Assembly (NCBI GenBank): GCA_050115555.1
Contig: JASFQI010000019.1
Span: 1 to 27,815 of the forward strand
Source of the DNA: JASFQI01 sp050115555
Lineage (GTDB): Bacteria > Desulfobacterota > DSM-4660 > Desulfatiglandales > HGW-15
DNA length: 27,815 nucleotides
Direction: 5' to 3'
Shown: positions 1 through 7,950 of the stretch, in pieces
Layout: every line of letters starts with the position of its first letter
Position numbering within the stretch: position 1 is the stretch's first letter
Notes under the pieces: model-generated
What the model was told of the DNA's origin: nothing
Seen by the model: the letters and a program-made list of their open reading frames with translations, nothing else
Database searches by the model: none
Translations under genes and position numbers: made by a program

Positions 1-64
1 GCTGCGGTCCCCGCGGATCCGTCATGCAAGCGTCCGATTCTCGTGTGGCGAAAGACGCTCGCTT

Positions 65-1285
65 TCAGGGTGCCGACGGTTTCTCGATCCACCGCTCATG
101 GCACAGCCGGACCGCCTCCTCGTTTTGCTCCCTGGGCGTGAGAAGGGAGATTCGAAACGAGGTGGTGGTGATCCCGGTCACCGGGATGCCGTGCTGCTCG
201 AGCAGGTCCAGGGTGGCCAGCAGGATGCGGTTGGTGCGGTTCAGGCCCTCGCCGATCAGGGACAGGGCGGCAAGGCCGGTATCGAACGCGATCCCGTCAC
301 CGATCCGCTCGGCCAGGCCGGATTGGATCGATTCCCAGGCGTACACGCTCTGGAGAGACACCACAAAGGAAGCCCTGGATCGGTCGGGCTCAGCGTCCAC
401 ATGGGACACGCTCACCTCCTTGATCTGGACCTGCTCCTGCTCGAGTCCCACTACCGCACGCTGAAAGTTCCTCAAGGCGCGCCGGCCACTGAACCGGACG
501 CGGGCGATGTGCCGCTCGCTGACCACGGCCTGCACACCGGTGATCGCCTCGGGCGGCATTTTCCGGACCACGGTTTCCCTGCCCGGGGCAAACGTGCTCC
601 GCGCGTAAATCGCGATCTGTTTCTCCTTGGCGAACTGGACCGCGTGGGCGTTGAGCACCTTGGCGCCGGCCGTGCTCATCTCCTGCATGACCGGGTAGGA
701 CATCTCCGGCAGGTGGTGTGCGTCGGCCACGATCGATGGGTCGGCCGAGTACACGCCGTCCACGTCGGAATAGATCTCGCAGCGCTCGGCGTCCAGGGCC
801 GCGGCCAGGGCCACGGCGGTGGTGTCGGAGCCCCCCCTGCCCAGGGTGGTGATATCGCGCTTGTAGCTGACCCCCTGGAATCCGCCCACGATCACGACGC
901 TGCCTCTGGAGAGCTCGTCCTGCACTCGAAAGGGGCGAACCTCGATGACCTGCGCGTCGTTGTGGCGGTCGTTGGTGATGATCCCGGCCTGAGATCCGGT
1001 CAGGGAGACGGCTTCGAGCCCCATCTTGCTGAGCGCCATGCTCAGAAGGGCCATGGTGATCCTCTCGCCCGTGGAAAGCAGCATGTCCATTTCCCGCCGC
1101 GGCGGGGTGGGGCAGAGCTCGCGGGCCATATCCACCAGCCGGTCCGTGGTCTTGCCCATGGCCGATACCACCACGGCCACATCCATGCCCGCACGCTTGA
1201 CCTCGGCGATGCGCATGGCGATCTGCTGGAGCCTTTCCAGGTCGGCCACGCTGCTTCCACCATACTTTTGAACGATACAGGTCAT
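65..1285 (-). CDS. lysC: Aspartate kinase (monofunctional, with C-terminal ACT domains)
   Basis: This 406-residue protein phosphorylates aspartate, the first step of the lysine, threonine, methionine and diaminopimelate pathway in the cytoplasm. The N-terminus has the aspartokinase signature KYGGSSV (residues 8-14), followed by the amino-acid kinase fold with LSTGERI and GRGGSDTTA. The last ~150 residues are a tandem ACT region (SLIGEGLNRTN, then HGIPVTGITTT), which in this family binds lysine and/or threonine for feedback inhibition. The length matches ordinary monofunctional LysC enzymes. The ATG start has a GGAG about 8 bases upstream. The gene stands alone, divergent from the thioredoxin-like gene across a long spacer, and no terminator is visible in the 64 bases after its stop. 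The family call is firm; which effector inhibits it cannot be read. Confidence 0.96.
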   Translation of the reverse strand: MTCIVQKYGGSSVADLERLQQIAMRIAEVKRAGMDVAVVVSAMGKTTDRLVDMARELCPTPPRREMDMLLSTGERITMALLSMALSKMGLEAVSLTGSQAGIITNDRHNDAQVIEVRPFRVQDELSRGSVVIVGGFQGVSYKRDITTLGRGGSDTTAVALAAALDAERCEIYSDVDGVYSADPSIVADAHHLPEMSYPVMQEMSTAGAKVLNAHAVQFAKEKQIAIYARSTFAPGRETVVRKMPPEAITGVQAVVSERHIARVRFSGRRALRNFQRAVVGLEQEQVQIKEVSVSHVDAEPDRSRASFVVSLQSVYAWESIQSGLAERIGDGIAFDTGLAALSLIGEGLNRTNRILLATLDLLEQHGIPVTGITTTSFRISLLTPREQNEEAVRLCHERWIEKPSAP

Positions 1286-1531
1286 GGTCGACTCCGATCA
1301 ATTTTCTCGAAAAGGTGCAGGAGGCGTAGAGACAACTCGTGGATATTCCTATTCTTGCCGACGTCCCGGCGGCTTCGTGAGAGATATTTGTCCATGGAAA
1401 TGCTGGTGAGTAAGGAGATCCTGGCTGCTGGAAGATCACCCATGTAGGGGTATACCCTATTTTATCGAGGATTTCCAGACCAGGATAGTCGAGCCGACGA
1501 GACCCGTCACACCAGGCCCCTCGGTCCTGCC

Positions 1532-1559
1532 CGGGAACACCACGGGCGTGCGGTTCCCG
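1532..1559. repeat. Inverted repeat (7-bp arms) in the lysC upstream region
   Basis: Arms CGGGAAC (1532-1538) and GTTCCCG (1553-1559) are perfectly complementary and enclose a 14-base centre that can itself pair partly. There is no T-tract on either side, so it does not look like an intrinsic terminator. It may be a structure in the lysC leader or a protein site; the function is unknown. Confidence 0.45.
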
Positions 1560-1624
1560 AAATCCCGTTTGTTTGTGCATGGAACCGGCGAACGCGGTGC
1601 AATGGGTGTGCCGTCCCCTAAGGA

Positions 1625-1651
1625 GCGTTACCATAACGCTACATAACGTTA
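1625..1651. promoter_or_regulatory. Operator-like cluster of GTTA/TAAC repeats
   Basis: GCGTTA (1625-1630) and TAACGC (1634-1639) form a perfect inverted repeat. CATAACG occurs twice, at 1632-1638 and 1642-1648, exactly 10 bases apart, and TAACGTTA at 1644-1651 is itself a perfect palindrome. Repeats on one face of the helix like this are typical of regulator binding sites. Neither the regulator nor the controlled gene (lysC or the thioredoxin-like gene) can be assigned from sequence alone. Confidence 0.4.
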
Positions 1652-1664
1652 CTTTGACTTAGTT

Positions 1665-1689
1665 GAGGCAGGCCTTTCGGGCCTTCCTC
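1665..1689. other. GC-rich hairpin without U-tract
   Basis: GAGG-C-AGGCC (1665-1674) pairs with GGCCT-T-CCTC (1680-1689) around a TTTCG loop, giving a 10-bp stem with one mismatch. No T-run follows on either strand. It could be a weak terminator, a leader structure or a repeat remnant. Confidence 0.35.
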
Positions 1690-1770
1690 CTGCTCTTTCC
1701 CATGGGGCTCGATGGGCCGTATTTCAGGATCTTGTGTAATATATGTAAAAATTTCAATTTATTATGGAAT

Positions 1771-1785
1771 GCCTGTCTGACAGGC
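1771..1785. promoter_or_regulatory. 15-bp palindrome, possible operator
   Basis: GCCTGTC-T-GACAGGC is a perfect inverted repeat with a single central base. It sits just downstream of an AT-rich stretch and about 125 bases before the thioredoxin-like gene. The position and symmetry suit a dimeric repressor site. This is inference only. Confidence 0.35.
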
Positions 1786-1909
1786 GTGTGGGAATATTTC
1801 CCGGGATAAGGGGAATGGAACGGTTCTTGATCTCTACAGGGGCATGGGATCAAACCGGAACGCGATTCCACCCCGGAATCCTTTTCGGGCATGAAAGAGG
1901 GCGATTCCT

Positions 1910-2239
1910 ATGAAACCGCTGCCGATCGAGTCTGAAGAGCAACTGGAAAAAGACCTGGAGAACCGCGTGGGGCTCGTGAGCTTCTGCGTTCCGTGGTCCG
2001 CCCCATGCCTGCAGCAGCAAAGGATTCTGAATCGACTGGCCAAAGCGTTTGAGGGCAGGGCGCGGATCGGTGTAATGAACGTGGAGGAGAACGAAGGTGT
2101 GGCCCGGTCCTATGGCATTCGGAGTGTCCCCACGCTGGTTATCTTCAGGAACCGCAAGGAGATCCAGCGTTTCACCGGACTTCAGTCCGGGAGTGTGCTC
2201 ATGGAAGCCTTGGAAGGGCTGCTCGTGAAGTCCCGGTGA
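1910..2239 (+). CDS. Thioredoxin-fold protein with WSAPC in place of WCxPC
   Basis: This 109-residue protein has the thioredoxin fold: a central strand, the active-site region VPWSAPC (residues 27-33) and the cis-proline segment SVPTLVIF (72-79). The normally nucleophilic first cysteine of CxxC is Ser30, while the resolving Cys33 remains. An extra cysteine, Cys26, lies four residues before Ser30. A classical dithiol-disulfide exchange is therefore unlikely, and roles such as a monothiol adaptor, chaperone or Cys26-based chemistry are possible. An AGAGGG Shine-Dalgarno element sits about 8 bases before the ATG. It is 105 bases upstream of the flavoprotein gene on the same strand and may be cotranscribed with it. 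The fold call is confident; the function is not. Confidence 0.85.
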   Translation: MKPLPIESEEQLEKDLENRVGLVSFCVPWSAPCLQQQRILNRLAKAFEGRARIGVMNVEENEGVARSYGIRSVPTLVIFRNRKEIQRFTGLQSGSVLMEALEGLLVKSR

Positions 2240-2265
2240 GAAGGGACGCCCGCGGGCTTGGCCGC

Positions 2266-2323
2266 AATCCTGCTGAAAATGCTTTGCTTGCGCATTCCTC
2301 AAGCTTGCTGCGGGGAGATTCAA
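2266..2323. repeat. Dispersed repeat, copy 1
   Basis: This stretch matches 22016-22083 closely. The shared parts are AATCC, a block TGAAAATGCTT-GCT-GCGCATTCCTCA (two C/T differences) and GCGGGGAGATTCAA. AATGC and GCATT form the arms of a small hairpin with a 9-base loop. The two copies differ mainly in the middle: this copy has a short AAGCTTGCT segment where the other has a 16-base GC-rich hairpin. It lies between two plus-strand genes, just before the Shine-Dalgarno sequence of the flavoprotein. Confidence 0.7.
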
Positions 2324-2344
2324 CAACAACAAAGGAGGTCGGTT

Positions 2345-4258
2345 ATGGAGAGGATGTTTCAGAAGTACCGCTTGGGAAACCTGGAGCTTGCGAATCGCTT
2401 TGTTTTCCCCCCGATCAAGACGGGTTACGGCCTTCCGGACGGCACGGTCACGGAACGGCAGTTGCGCTTTTACGGCCGGATCGCAAAGGAGGGCCCCGGC
2501 CTGGTGATTCTGGAGCCCGTGGCGGTCGCTCCGGACGGACGGGAGCATCCCAAGCAATTGAGCGTTCACTTCCCGGAAAGCACGAGTCAGCTCGCACGCA
2601 TTGTGGCGACGATTCACGATCATGGCCGTCTGGCCGCTCTCCACCTGAACCACGCCGGGGCTGCAGCCAATCCCAGGGCCACTCAGACCCCTCCCAAGGC
2701 CCCATCGGCCGTCACCTGCGGGTCCACCGGACAGACCGCCGAGCCTTTGAGTGAAGAAGAGATCGCTTCCCTGATCGAGGCGTTTCAGGCGGCCGCAGAA
2801 AAGGCGGCTTTGGCGGATTTTGACCTCCTGGAGCTTCAGGGAGGACATGGTTACCTGATCTCCCAGTTTTTGAATCGTAAGATCAACCAACGGGAGGACC
2901 GCTATGGCCAGGATTGCCTGCTGTTCGCCAGGGAGGCTCTATCCGCAGTCCGGCGGGGCGCACCGGACCTGCCCGTGATTCTCCGCATTTCCGGGAATGA
3001 GATGTCTCCGGAGTACGGGATCGAGAAGGAGGACCTGGAGCCTTTGCTGGACCTTGCCGGTCAAGGCGATGTCGCCGCCGTTCACGTGGGCATGGGGAAC
3101 TCCTGTTTCAGCCCGCCTTGGTATTTCCATCATGGGAGTCTGCCCGAGCAACCGCAGTGGGACGCGCTTTCCTGGGTGCGCGCCCACACCGACCTTCCGC
3201 TCATTGTAGCGGGAAGGATGGGCAGGAGGGAAAGGGTGCAGAAGGTGCTGGATCAGGGAGCCGCCGACCTGGTGGCCTTGGGGAGGCCCCTGCTCGCGGA
3301 CCCCGACCTGGTGGAGAAGTGGTCCCAGGCCCAGGGCAAAGCCGTGACGCAATGCGGATACTGCCTGCAGGGGTGCCTCCACCGTCTGAAAAACGGGGAG
3401 CCCCTGGGTTGCAACGTGAACCCCGAGATGGGCCTGGCCGGGCTGGAGCCATCGAGCCAGCCCAAGAGCGTTCTGGTGGCCGGAGGCGGGCCCGCGGGCA
3501 TGAGCGCAGCCCTGTATCTAAGCCGCCGCGGCCACAAGGTCACTCTGGCCGAGAGCTCGGACCGGCTGGGCGGGCAGTTCGATCTGGCCTGGAGGGCACC
3601 GGGAAAAGCAGCCATGCAGGGGTGCCTCGAGTCGCTTCAACAGGCGGTAGAGGCGAGTGGCGTACAGCTGAAGCTGGGTGTGACGGTCGGAGCGGAGCTT
3701 GCGAAGGAGCTTCAGCCGGACCTCCTGGTGTGGGCCACCGGCAGCGGCATTCAGAACATGCCGGAGATCCCCGGCCTGGAAAACCAGCACACCGTTACCT
3801 CTCTGGACTTCTTTCGCGGGGACAGAGAGGTCAAAGGACCCCGTGTGCTGGTGATCGGGGCCGGAAGGGTGGGGCTGGAGATTGCCGAGATGCTCGGTGG
3901 CCGGGATTTTGAAGTGGTGGCAACGAAGCGGACGGACCCGGTGGGAAGCCACATGGAAATGATCACCCGCAAGCTGGCCCTCATGAGGATCGACGGCATG
4001 GCCAATGTCACCCTCATGCCCCGGACCACGGTGAAGGGCTTCCAGGACGGTGCCGTGGACCTGGAGCAGGAAGGGACCCGCATGTCCGTGGAACCCTTTC
4101 AGACGGTGATCCTGGCATCGGGGCTCCTTTCCACACCGGGCCCTGACGAGGCCCTCCGGAGCCTGGTGTCCGATGTGGAGATCATTGGGGATGCAGCCGA
4201 GGTAAAAGACATTTTCACAGCCGTGCACGAGGGATATCGCGTGGCCGCAGCCCACTGA
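2345..4258 (+). CDS. Old Yellow Enzyme-type 2-enoate / 2,4-dienoyl-CoA reductase-like flavoprotein
   Basis: This 637-residue protein resembles FadH and 2-enoate reductase, which reduce carbon-carbon double bonds of unsaturated acids or acyl-CoAs. Residues ~1-330 are the FMN TIM barrel (GGHGYLISQFL, then REDRYGQD). A C-x2-C-x3-C-x11-C motif (CGYCLQGC...C, about residues 343-362) is exactly the [4Fe-4S] spacing of this family. Residues ~370-637 are the FAD/NAD(P)H part, with GGGPAGMSAALYLS and a second GAGRVGLEIAE dinucleotide fold. The start at 2345 was preferred to ATG codons further upstream because AAAGGAGG precedes it at good spacing and the next residues match the family N-terminus. The downstream DUF1638 gene begins 70 bases later. 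The physiological substrate is not predictable. Confidence 0.92.
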   Translation: MERMFQKYRLGNLELANRFVFPPIKTGYGLPDGTVTERQLRFYGRIAKEGPGLVILEPVAVAPDGREHPKQLSVHFPESTSQLARIVATIHDHGRLAALHLNHAGAAANPRATQTPPKAPSAVTCGSTGQTAEPLSEEEIASLIEAFQAAAEKAALADFDLLELQGGHGYLISQFLNRKINQREDRYGQDCLLFAREALSAVRRGAPDLPVILRISGNEMSPEYGIEKEDLEPLLDLAGQGDVAAVHVGMGNSCFSPPWYFHHGSLPEQPQWDALSWVRAHTDLPLIVAGRMGRRERVQKVLDQGAADLVALGRPLLADPDLVEKWSQAQGKAVTQCGYCLQGCLHRLKNGEPLGCNVNPEMGLAGLEPSSQPKSVLVAGGGPAGMSAALYLSRRGHKVTLAESSDRLGGQFDLAWRAPGKAAMQGCLESLQQAVEASGVQLKLGVTVGAELAKELQPDLLVWATGSGIQNMPEIPGLENQHTVTSLDFFRGDREVKGPRVLVIGAGRVGLEIAEMLGGRDFEVVATKRTDPVGSHMEMITRKLALMRIDGMANVTLMPRTTVKGFQDGAVDLEQEGTRMSVEPFQTVILASGLLSTPGPDEALRSLVSDVEIIGDAAEVKDIFTAVHEGYRVAAAH

Positions 4259-4328
4259 GGGCAGGGGCCCTCATCCTTAAGATGTTCCCGGGAGCGGCAC
4301 GCCGCAGCCTGGAAGGAGAGGAGAAAGT

Positions 4329-4985
4329 ATGGAACCTGTATCGTTTTCGGATATCGCGATTGTTTCCTGCGGCACCTTGAGTCTCGAGCTCAACTACCTG
4401 AAAAAGGAAGGGTTTCTGGATGCCCCGCAGATCCTCTACACCACGCCTGGGCTTCACGAGGACATTCGGGAACTGGAGCGCCAGCTCAAGGATCGCATTC
4501 ACAAGGCCAAGGAAAAGTTCCCCAAGGTGCTGGTGGTATACGGAGGCAAGTTCTGCTACGTGAATGCGGACGAGCCCACTCGAACCATGAAGACCCTCAT
4601 CGAGGAGGAGGGGTCGAGCGTGGCGCGGATCCAAGCCACCCACTGCATGGACATGATTGCGGACGAGTCGGAGCGGGAGCGCATCGCCCAGGAGCTCGCG
4701 GGCGGGGAAAAAGTGTGGTGGATGGTGCCGGGGTGGATCCAGTTCCGGGAGTACGTGTTCAAGGGGTGGGACCAGGGACTGGCCAACGAGAACTTCCCGC
4801 GGCACACGGGCGGGGCCATTGTGCTGGACGGCATTGGTTATGTGGATCGGTACATGACCGACCATGCAGAGGAATTTCTGGAGTACTCGGACTGGATGAG
4901 CATTCCCATCCAGGGGTACACGGTCACCCTGGACCGATTCAAGTCCCTCCTCTACGATGGGGCCCGCGAGCTGGCGTCCCGGTGA
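4329..4985 (+). CDS. DUF1638 domain-containing protein
   Basis: The 218-residue sequence fits the DUF1638 family, a poorly characterised group in methanogens and anaerobic bacteria, in my recollection often near corrinoid methyltransferase genes. Visible features are the N-terminal IVSCGTLSLE (Cys14), KVLVVYGGKFC (Cys76) and THCMDMI (His105, Cys106), which could form a metal site. No signal peptide or membrane segment is seen, so it is probably cytoplasmic. A GGAAGGAGAGG stretch gives a strong ribosome binding site. It follows the enoate-reductase-like gene on the same strand and converges on the histidine kinase gene 39 bases downstream. No corrinoid protein is encoded in this window, so a link to methyl transfer is only inference. 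Confidence 0.8.
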   Translation: MEPVSFSDIAIVSCGTLSLELNYLKKEGFLDAPQILYTTPGLHEDIRELERQLKDRIHKAKEKFPKVLVVYGGKFCYVNADEPTRTMKTLIEEEGSSVARIQATHCMDMIADESERERIAQELAGGEKVWWMVPGWIQFREYVFKGWDQGLANENFPRHTGGAIVLDGIGYVDRYMTDHAEEFLEYSDWMSIPIQGYTVTLDRFKSLLYDGARELASR

Positions 4986-5024
4986 AACGGTTGGGCGAAT
5001 TCACGGTGGGGGCAGGGGCAGGTT

Positions 5025-6719
5025 TCACCCGCTGGAAGGATGGGTTCGCGCCCGGAGAAGGCAGATCTCTGCGATCGTGCCCTTGCCGGGTGTCGAGTCC
5101 AATCGGAGTGTGGCGTTTTGCTCGTTCAGGATTTTCTGGGCGGTGGTGAGCCCGAGACCCGAGGCCAGCGGTTTGGAACCGTAAAACGGGTCGAACACGT
5201 TTGGGAGGTCCTCGGCGGGAACCCCCACCCCGGTATCCTCCATGGCAATGCAGACGTAGCTTTTTTTCGTGTGCGCACGGATGGTTAGATCGCCCCCTTC
5301 GGGCATGGCCTCGATCGCGTTCTCCATGACCTTTTCGAGGGCCATTCCAACGAGGTCCCTGTCCACCAGGACAGGGGGGAGCCCTTCAGGGATGTCGCGC
5401 GTCAGGCGGATCCCTTTGGGCTCGAGCCGGGAGCCCCTCTCAGCAAGAAGGGCGATCAGAAGGGAGGGCACGCTCACGTCCCGCGGTTCGGGGTCCCGAA
5501 GGGCGATGAACTCGTGAATGTCCGCCACCATGCGCTCCAGGCGCTGGACCTCGGCCAGAATAATCCGGAGCCAGTTTTGAGGGTCCTCGTCTTCGGCGTA
5601 ACGCTGCTGGAGCCGAAGGGCGAACCCGCCGATGGTCATGACGGGATTTCTCACCTGGTGCGCAATGCCTTCGGCCAGGCGGGTCAGCTCCTCCTCGAGT
5701 CGTTTCCGGTCGGTGATGTCGACCGCGATGGCCCGCACGCCCATGACTCCGCCGTTTCTCACGATGCCGCTCGAATGGACCAGCACGGGAAAGCGGCTCC
5801 CGTCCTTTCGCCGCGCCGTGTATTCCGTAGCGCCGACCCGCTCCCCGGCCTTGATACGCTCCAGGTCTTCTCGAACCCGCTGGCGTTCCGATTCCACAAA
5901 GAGATGTTCCACGCGCAGGCCCTCGTCGAGGTCCTTGGGTTCGAGCCGAAACGCCTCGAACCCGCTGCGGCTGAGAAACGTGAAACGCCCCTCGGTGTCG
6001 GTTTCATAGATGGTCTCGGGCAGAAGGTTGGCCAGTTCCTCATATCGCATCTTGCTTTCCCGCAATGCACGGTCCCTCTCGTGAATCTGTGCGGCCATCG
6101 CGTTGACTTCCTCGATGATGGCATCCACGTCCCGCTGCTTTACGGAGGGAAGAAAGTGCTCGTAAGCGCCTCCTGCAATGGTCTGAAGCCCCTGTGTGAG
6201 CTCATTCAGCGGCTTTGCGAGGAATACCCTCAGGAGCATGCGGATGACCAGCATCACGGCCAGGGTCACGCATGCCATGATGGCCAGAGCGAGGACAAGC
6301 GTGTGCTTCTGTGAGGTGAGAAGCTCATGGGTGGTGAGCGACAACAGGACATGCCCGATGTCCTGAGATCGATGGCGGACGGTCCTGGAAACCGTGATCT
6401 GCTCGGACGGTTCGTATGGCTGTACTTCATACACGACCTCTCCGGTGTCGTCCACAATCCGCAAAGCGACCACGTTTTCCGTCTGCGCATAGGCGTCTGC
6501 GATCAGACGCACGGCCTCATGATCCACATTCCAGAGAGGCAATCGAAGGACTGTAACGAGCTTGTCGGCCATGTCCGTGGCCCGCGTTTCCAGGCGTTGT
6601 TTTTCCGCGGTGATCGAAAAGAAATACCAGAGCAGGCTCAACGTAACCGTGACCGTTACAATGGTGAGGGAGATGCCGACGGAAAGGTCGCCCCCGATGC
6701 TGCGCTTCTTGATGGGCAC
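5025..6719 (-). CDS. Membrane-bound PAS sensor histidine kinase
   Basis: With the GTG start at 6719, which has GGAGG seven bases upstream, the protein is 564 residues. An upstream in-frame ATG at 6749 lacks such a site. Residues ~14-36 and ~139-163 are membrane helices flanking a ~100-residue periplasmic sensor region. A HAMP-like linker (~165-215) and a PAS domain (~222-340, ending in AVDITDRKRLEEEL) follow. The H-box is GIAHQVRNPVMTI with phospho-acceptor His354, followed by the N-box ENAIEAMPEGG, DTGVGV, DPFYGSKP and GLGL of the ATPase domain. It lies 82 bases downstream of a solute-binding protein gene on the same strand, suggesting that the binding protein presents the signal. No cognate response regulator is adjacent. 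Confidence 0.93.
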   Translation of the reverse strand: MPIKKRSIGGDLSVGISLTIVTVTVTLSLLWYFFSITAEKQRLETRATDMADKLVTVLRLPLWNVDHEAVRLIADAYAQTENVVALRIVDDTGEVVYEVQPYEPSEQITVSRTVRHRSQDIGHVLLSLTTHELLTSQKHTLVLALAIMACVTLAVMLVIRMLLRVFLAKPLNELTQGLQTIAGGAYEHFLPSVKQRDVDAIIEEVNAMAAQIHERDRALRESKMRYEELANLLPETIYETDTEGRFTFLSRSGFEAFRLEPKDLDEGLRVEHLFVESERQRVREDLERIKAGERVGATEYTARRKDGSRFPVLVHSSGIVRNGGVMGVRAIAVDITDRKRLEEELTRLAEGIAHQVRNPVMTIGGFALRLQQRYAEDEDPQNWLRIILAEVQRLERMVADIHEFIALRDPEPRDVSVPSLLIALLAERGSRLEPKGIRLTRDIPEGLPPVLVDRDLVGMALEKVMENAIEAMPEGGDLTIRAHTKKSYVCIAMEDTGVGVPAEDLPNVFDPFYGSKPLASGLGLTTAQKILNEQNATLRLDSTPGKGTIAEICLLRARTHPSSG

Positions 6720-6801
6720 CTGTACTCCTCCCAACCGCGAAAAAATCACGGGTTTCCGGCCGAGGCAGGATGGACGTTGCGTGGGCCCGGGCCTTGTGGC
6801 G

Positions 6802-7554
6802 TCAGGGAGCGCCCAGATTGTGCTTCTTTCGGATGCTTTCCAGCGTGCCGTTTTCAGAAAGGGCCCTCAGGGACCTGTTGAAGTCCGCCACAATAGAGTC
6901 GTACCCTTCGATCTTTCTTGAGACCCCGACGTAGAGGGGCTTTATTTGAAGCGGTGGATCCATGGGCTCCAGGACGTCCCTTGCCTTGGGAATGCGGGTT
7001 TCGAGGAGATGCTGCGCTGTGTACAGGTCGACGACCGCGAGGTCGACACGACCTCGATAGAGCTTTAGGAGGTTGGTTTCATCGCTGGTGGTGGGCTCTT
7101 TTTCGAGGTACGTCGCGGCATCGAAAGCGGGCGAGTTCACGTATCCTCTCACTACACCGATGCGATACCCCTCGAGGTCCTGAAGCCGAGTGTAGGAAAT
7201 GGGATCCTCCTTCCGCTTGTACAGGACGAGTGGGCTCCGGGCAAAGGGATCGGTCAGTGCATAGATGCGGGAGCGTTCCTCCGAGAAATAGGCAGGGTAC
7301 ATGGCGTCGTATTCGCCTCTGGCCACGTGGCCAAGCACACGTACCCAGGGCATGAACGTGACGCTTGCCCGGTACCCGGAGTGTGCGAACACCCGGGTTA
7401 CCATTTCCGTGGTGAAGCCGTATCCTTTGAGATCTTCTCCAACATAGGGCGCCCAATTGAGGGTGGCGAGGGAAATGCGTTTTTCCTCCGAGCCCCAGCA
7501 AGGAATGGAGATGAAAAGGATTGCGATCATTGCGTGGACGAGGACCGCACGCAT
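6802..7554 (-). CDS. Periplasmic solute-binding protein, family 3 (SBP_bac_3)
   Basis: The protein (250 residues from ATG 7554; 263 from the alternative ATG at 7593) is of the amino-acid-type substrate-binding family. The N-terminal MRAVLVHAMIAILFIS is a Sec signal peptide, and the start at 7554 was preferred because it gives a normal-length signal and follows a G-rich stretch. Mature-domain features include LNWAPYVG, GYGFTTEMVTRVF, GEYDAMYPAYFSEER and LEGYRIGVVRGYVNS. No permease or ATPase genes are present, so uptake is unlikely to be its job here. Its position just before a histidine kinase with a periplasmic domain suggests a sensory role (inference). The ligand is unknown. Confidence 0.87.
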   Translation of the reverse strand: MRAVLVHAMIAILFISIPCWGSEEKRISLATLNWAPYVGEDLKGYGFTTEMVTRVFAHSGYRASVTFMPWVRVLGHVARGEYDAMYPAYFSEERSRIYALTDPFARSPLVLYKRKEDPISYTRLQDLEGYRIGVVRGYVNSPAFDAATYLEKEPTTSDETNLLKLYRGRVDLAVVDLYTAQHLLETRIPKARDVLEPMDPPLQIKPLYVGVSRKIEGYDSIVADFNRSLRALSENGTLESIRKKHNLGAP

Positions 7555-7878
7555 GGCGCCCCCAGGGGAGTGATTGAAGATATACATATTCATTCTACTT
7601 CAGCGAGATCCGGAAGGAAAGGGCAATGACGCCTCGTTCCGGCCGGGGAAGGGAGAGGCCTTTCATGTACCTCAGGCACGGGTCGTCCAAACACGCCTGT
7701 CGAAGAAACGAACTTTGTGAATTTTTTCCATTGACACAGGAACCCCTGCTCGGCTACGTTGCATCCGCACCCGTGAGGGCTTCTTATCTTTGTTTTTTTT
7801 GCAATACGGATCGCCCAAAGTGCAGCGAAAATGCAATTCCATTCCCTTCCCCAAATGGGTTCTGATACCCTTTATTTT

Positions 7879-7901
7879 CTTGATATTCCAACGAATTCAA
7901 G
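7879..7901. promoter_or_regulatory. Imperfect inverted repeat upstream of the sigma-54 promoter
   Basis: CTTGA-T-ATTC (7879-7888) pairs with GAATTCAAG (7893-7901) across a CAAC centre, giving nine matched pairs with one bulged T. It is centred about 45 bases before the -24 element, so it could be an activator or bending-protein site. Activator sites for sigma-54 promoters are often further away, so this is a weak proposal. Confidence 0.35.
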
Positions 7902-7934
7902 GGGTTCAGGTGTGTCGTCCCCTCCGGTCGACCC

Positions 7935-7950
7935 TGGCACCGAACTTGCT
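7935..7950 (+). promoter_or_regulatory. Sigma-54 (RpoN) -24/-12 promoter
   Basis: TGGCAC (7935-7940), five bases, then TTGCT (7946-7950) matches the sigma-54 consensus TGGCAC-N5-TTGCW at every defined position. The GG and GC dinucleotides have the required spacing (12 bases from the second G to the C). Transcription would start near 7961, about 120 bases before the first MetF-like gene, on the correct strand. Such promoters need an NtrC-type AAA+ activator, and none is encoded in the window. Confidence 0.82.

Larger units (their letters stand above)
1286..1909. other. Long divergent intergenic region between lysC and the thioredoxin-like gene
   Basis: No convincing gene was found in these 624 bases on either strand. 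The region holds several inverted repeats: CGGGAAC/GTTCCCG arms at 1532-1559, a GGGTATACCC palindrome near 1448-1457, the GTTA/TAAC cluster at 1625-1651, a GC-rich hairpin at 1665-1689 and a 15-bp palindrome at 1771-1785. An AT-rich stretch lies at about 1735-1770. The lysC side would be an unusually long leader if transcription starts far upstream, but no lysine-riboswitch core could be matched. The real contents are probably two divergent promoters with their operators. Confidence 0.5.

Noticed and set aside
1286..1500. Lysine riboswitch upstream of lysC
   Set aside because: A GGTGC stretch is present, but on the wrong strand, and the remaining conserved core could not be matched.
98..1634. 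Long open frames opposite and overlapping lysC on both strands
   Set aside because: They are out-of-frame shadows in GC-rich DNA, rich in Gly, Arg and His, with no family likeness, while lysC is unmistakable.
7626..7865. Small open frames in the spacer before the MetF-like gene
   Set aside because: There is no Shine-Dalgarno sequence, no domain likeness, and they overlap each other on opposite strands.
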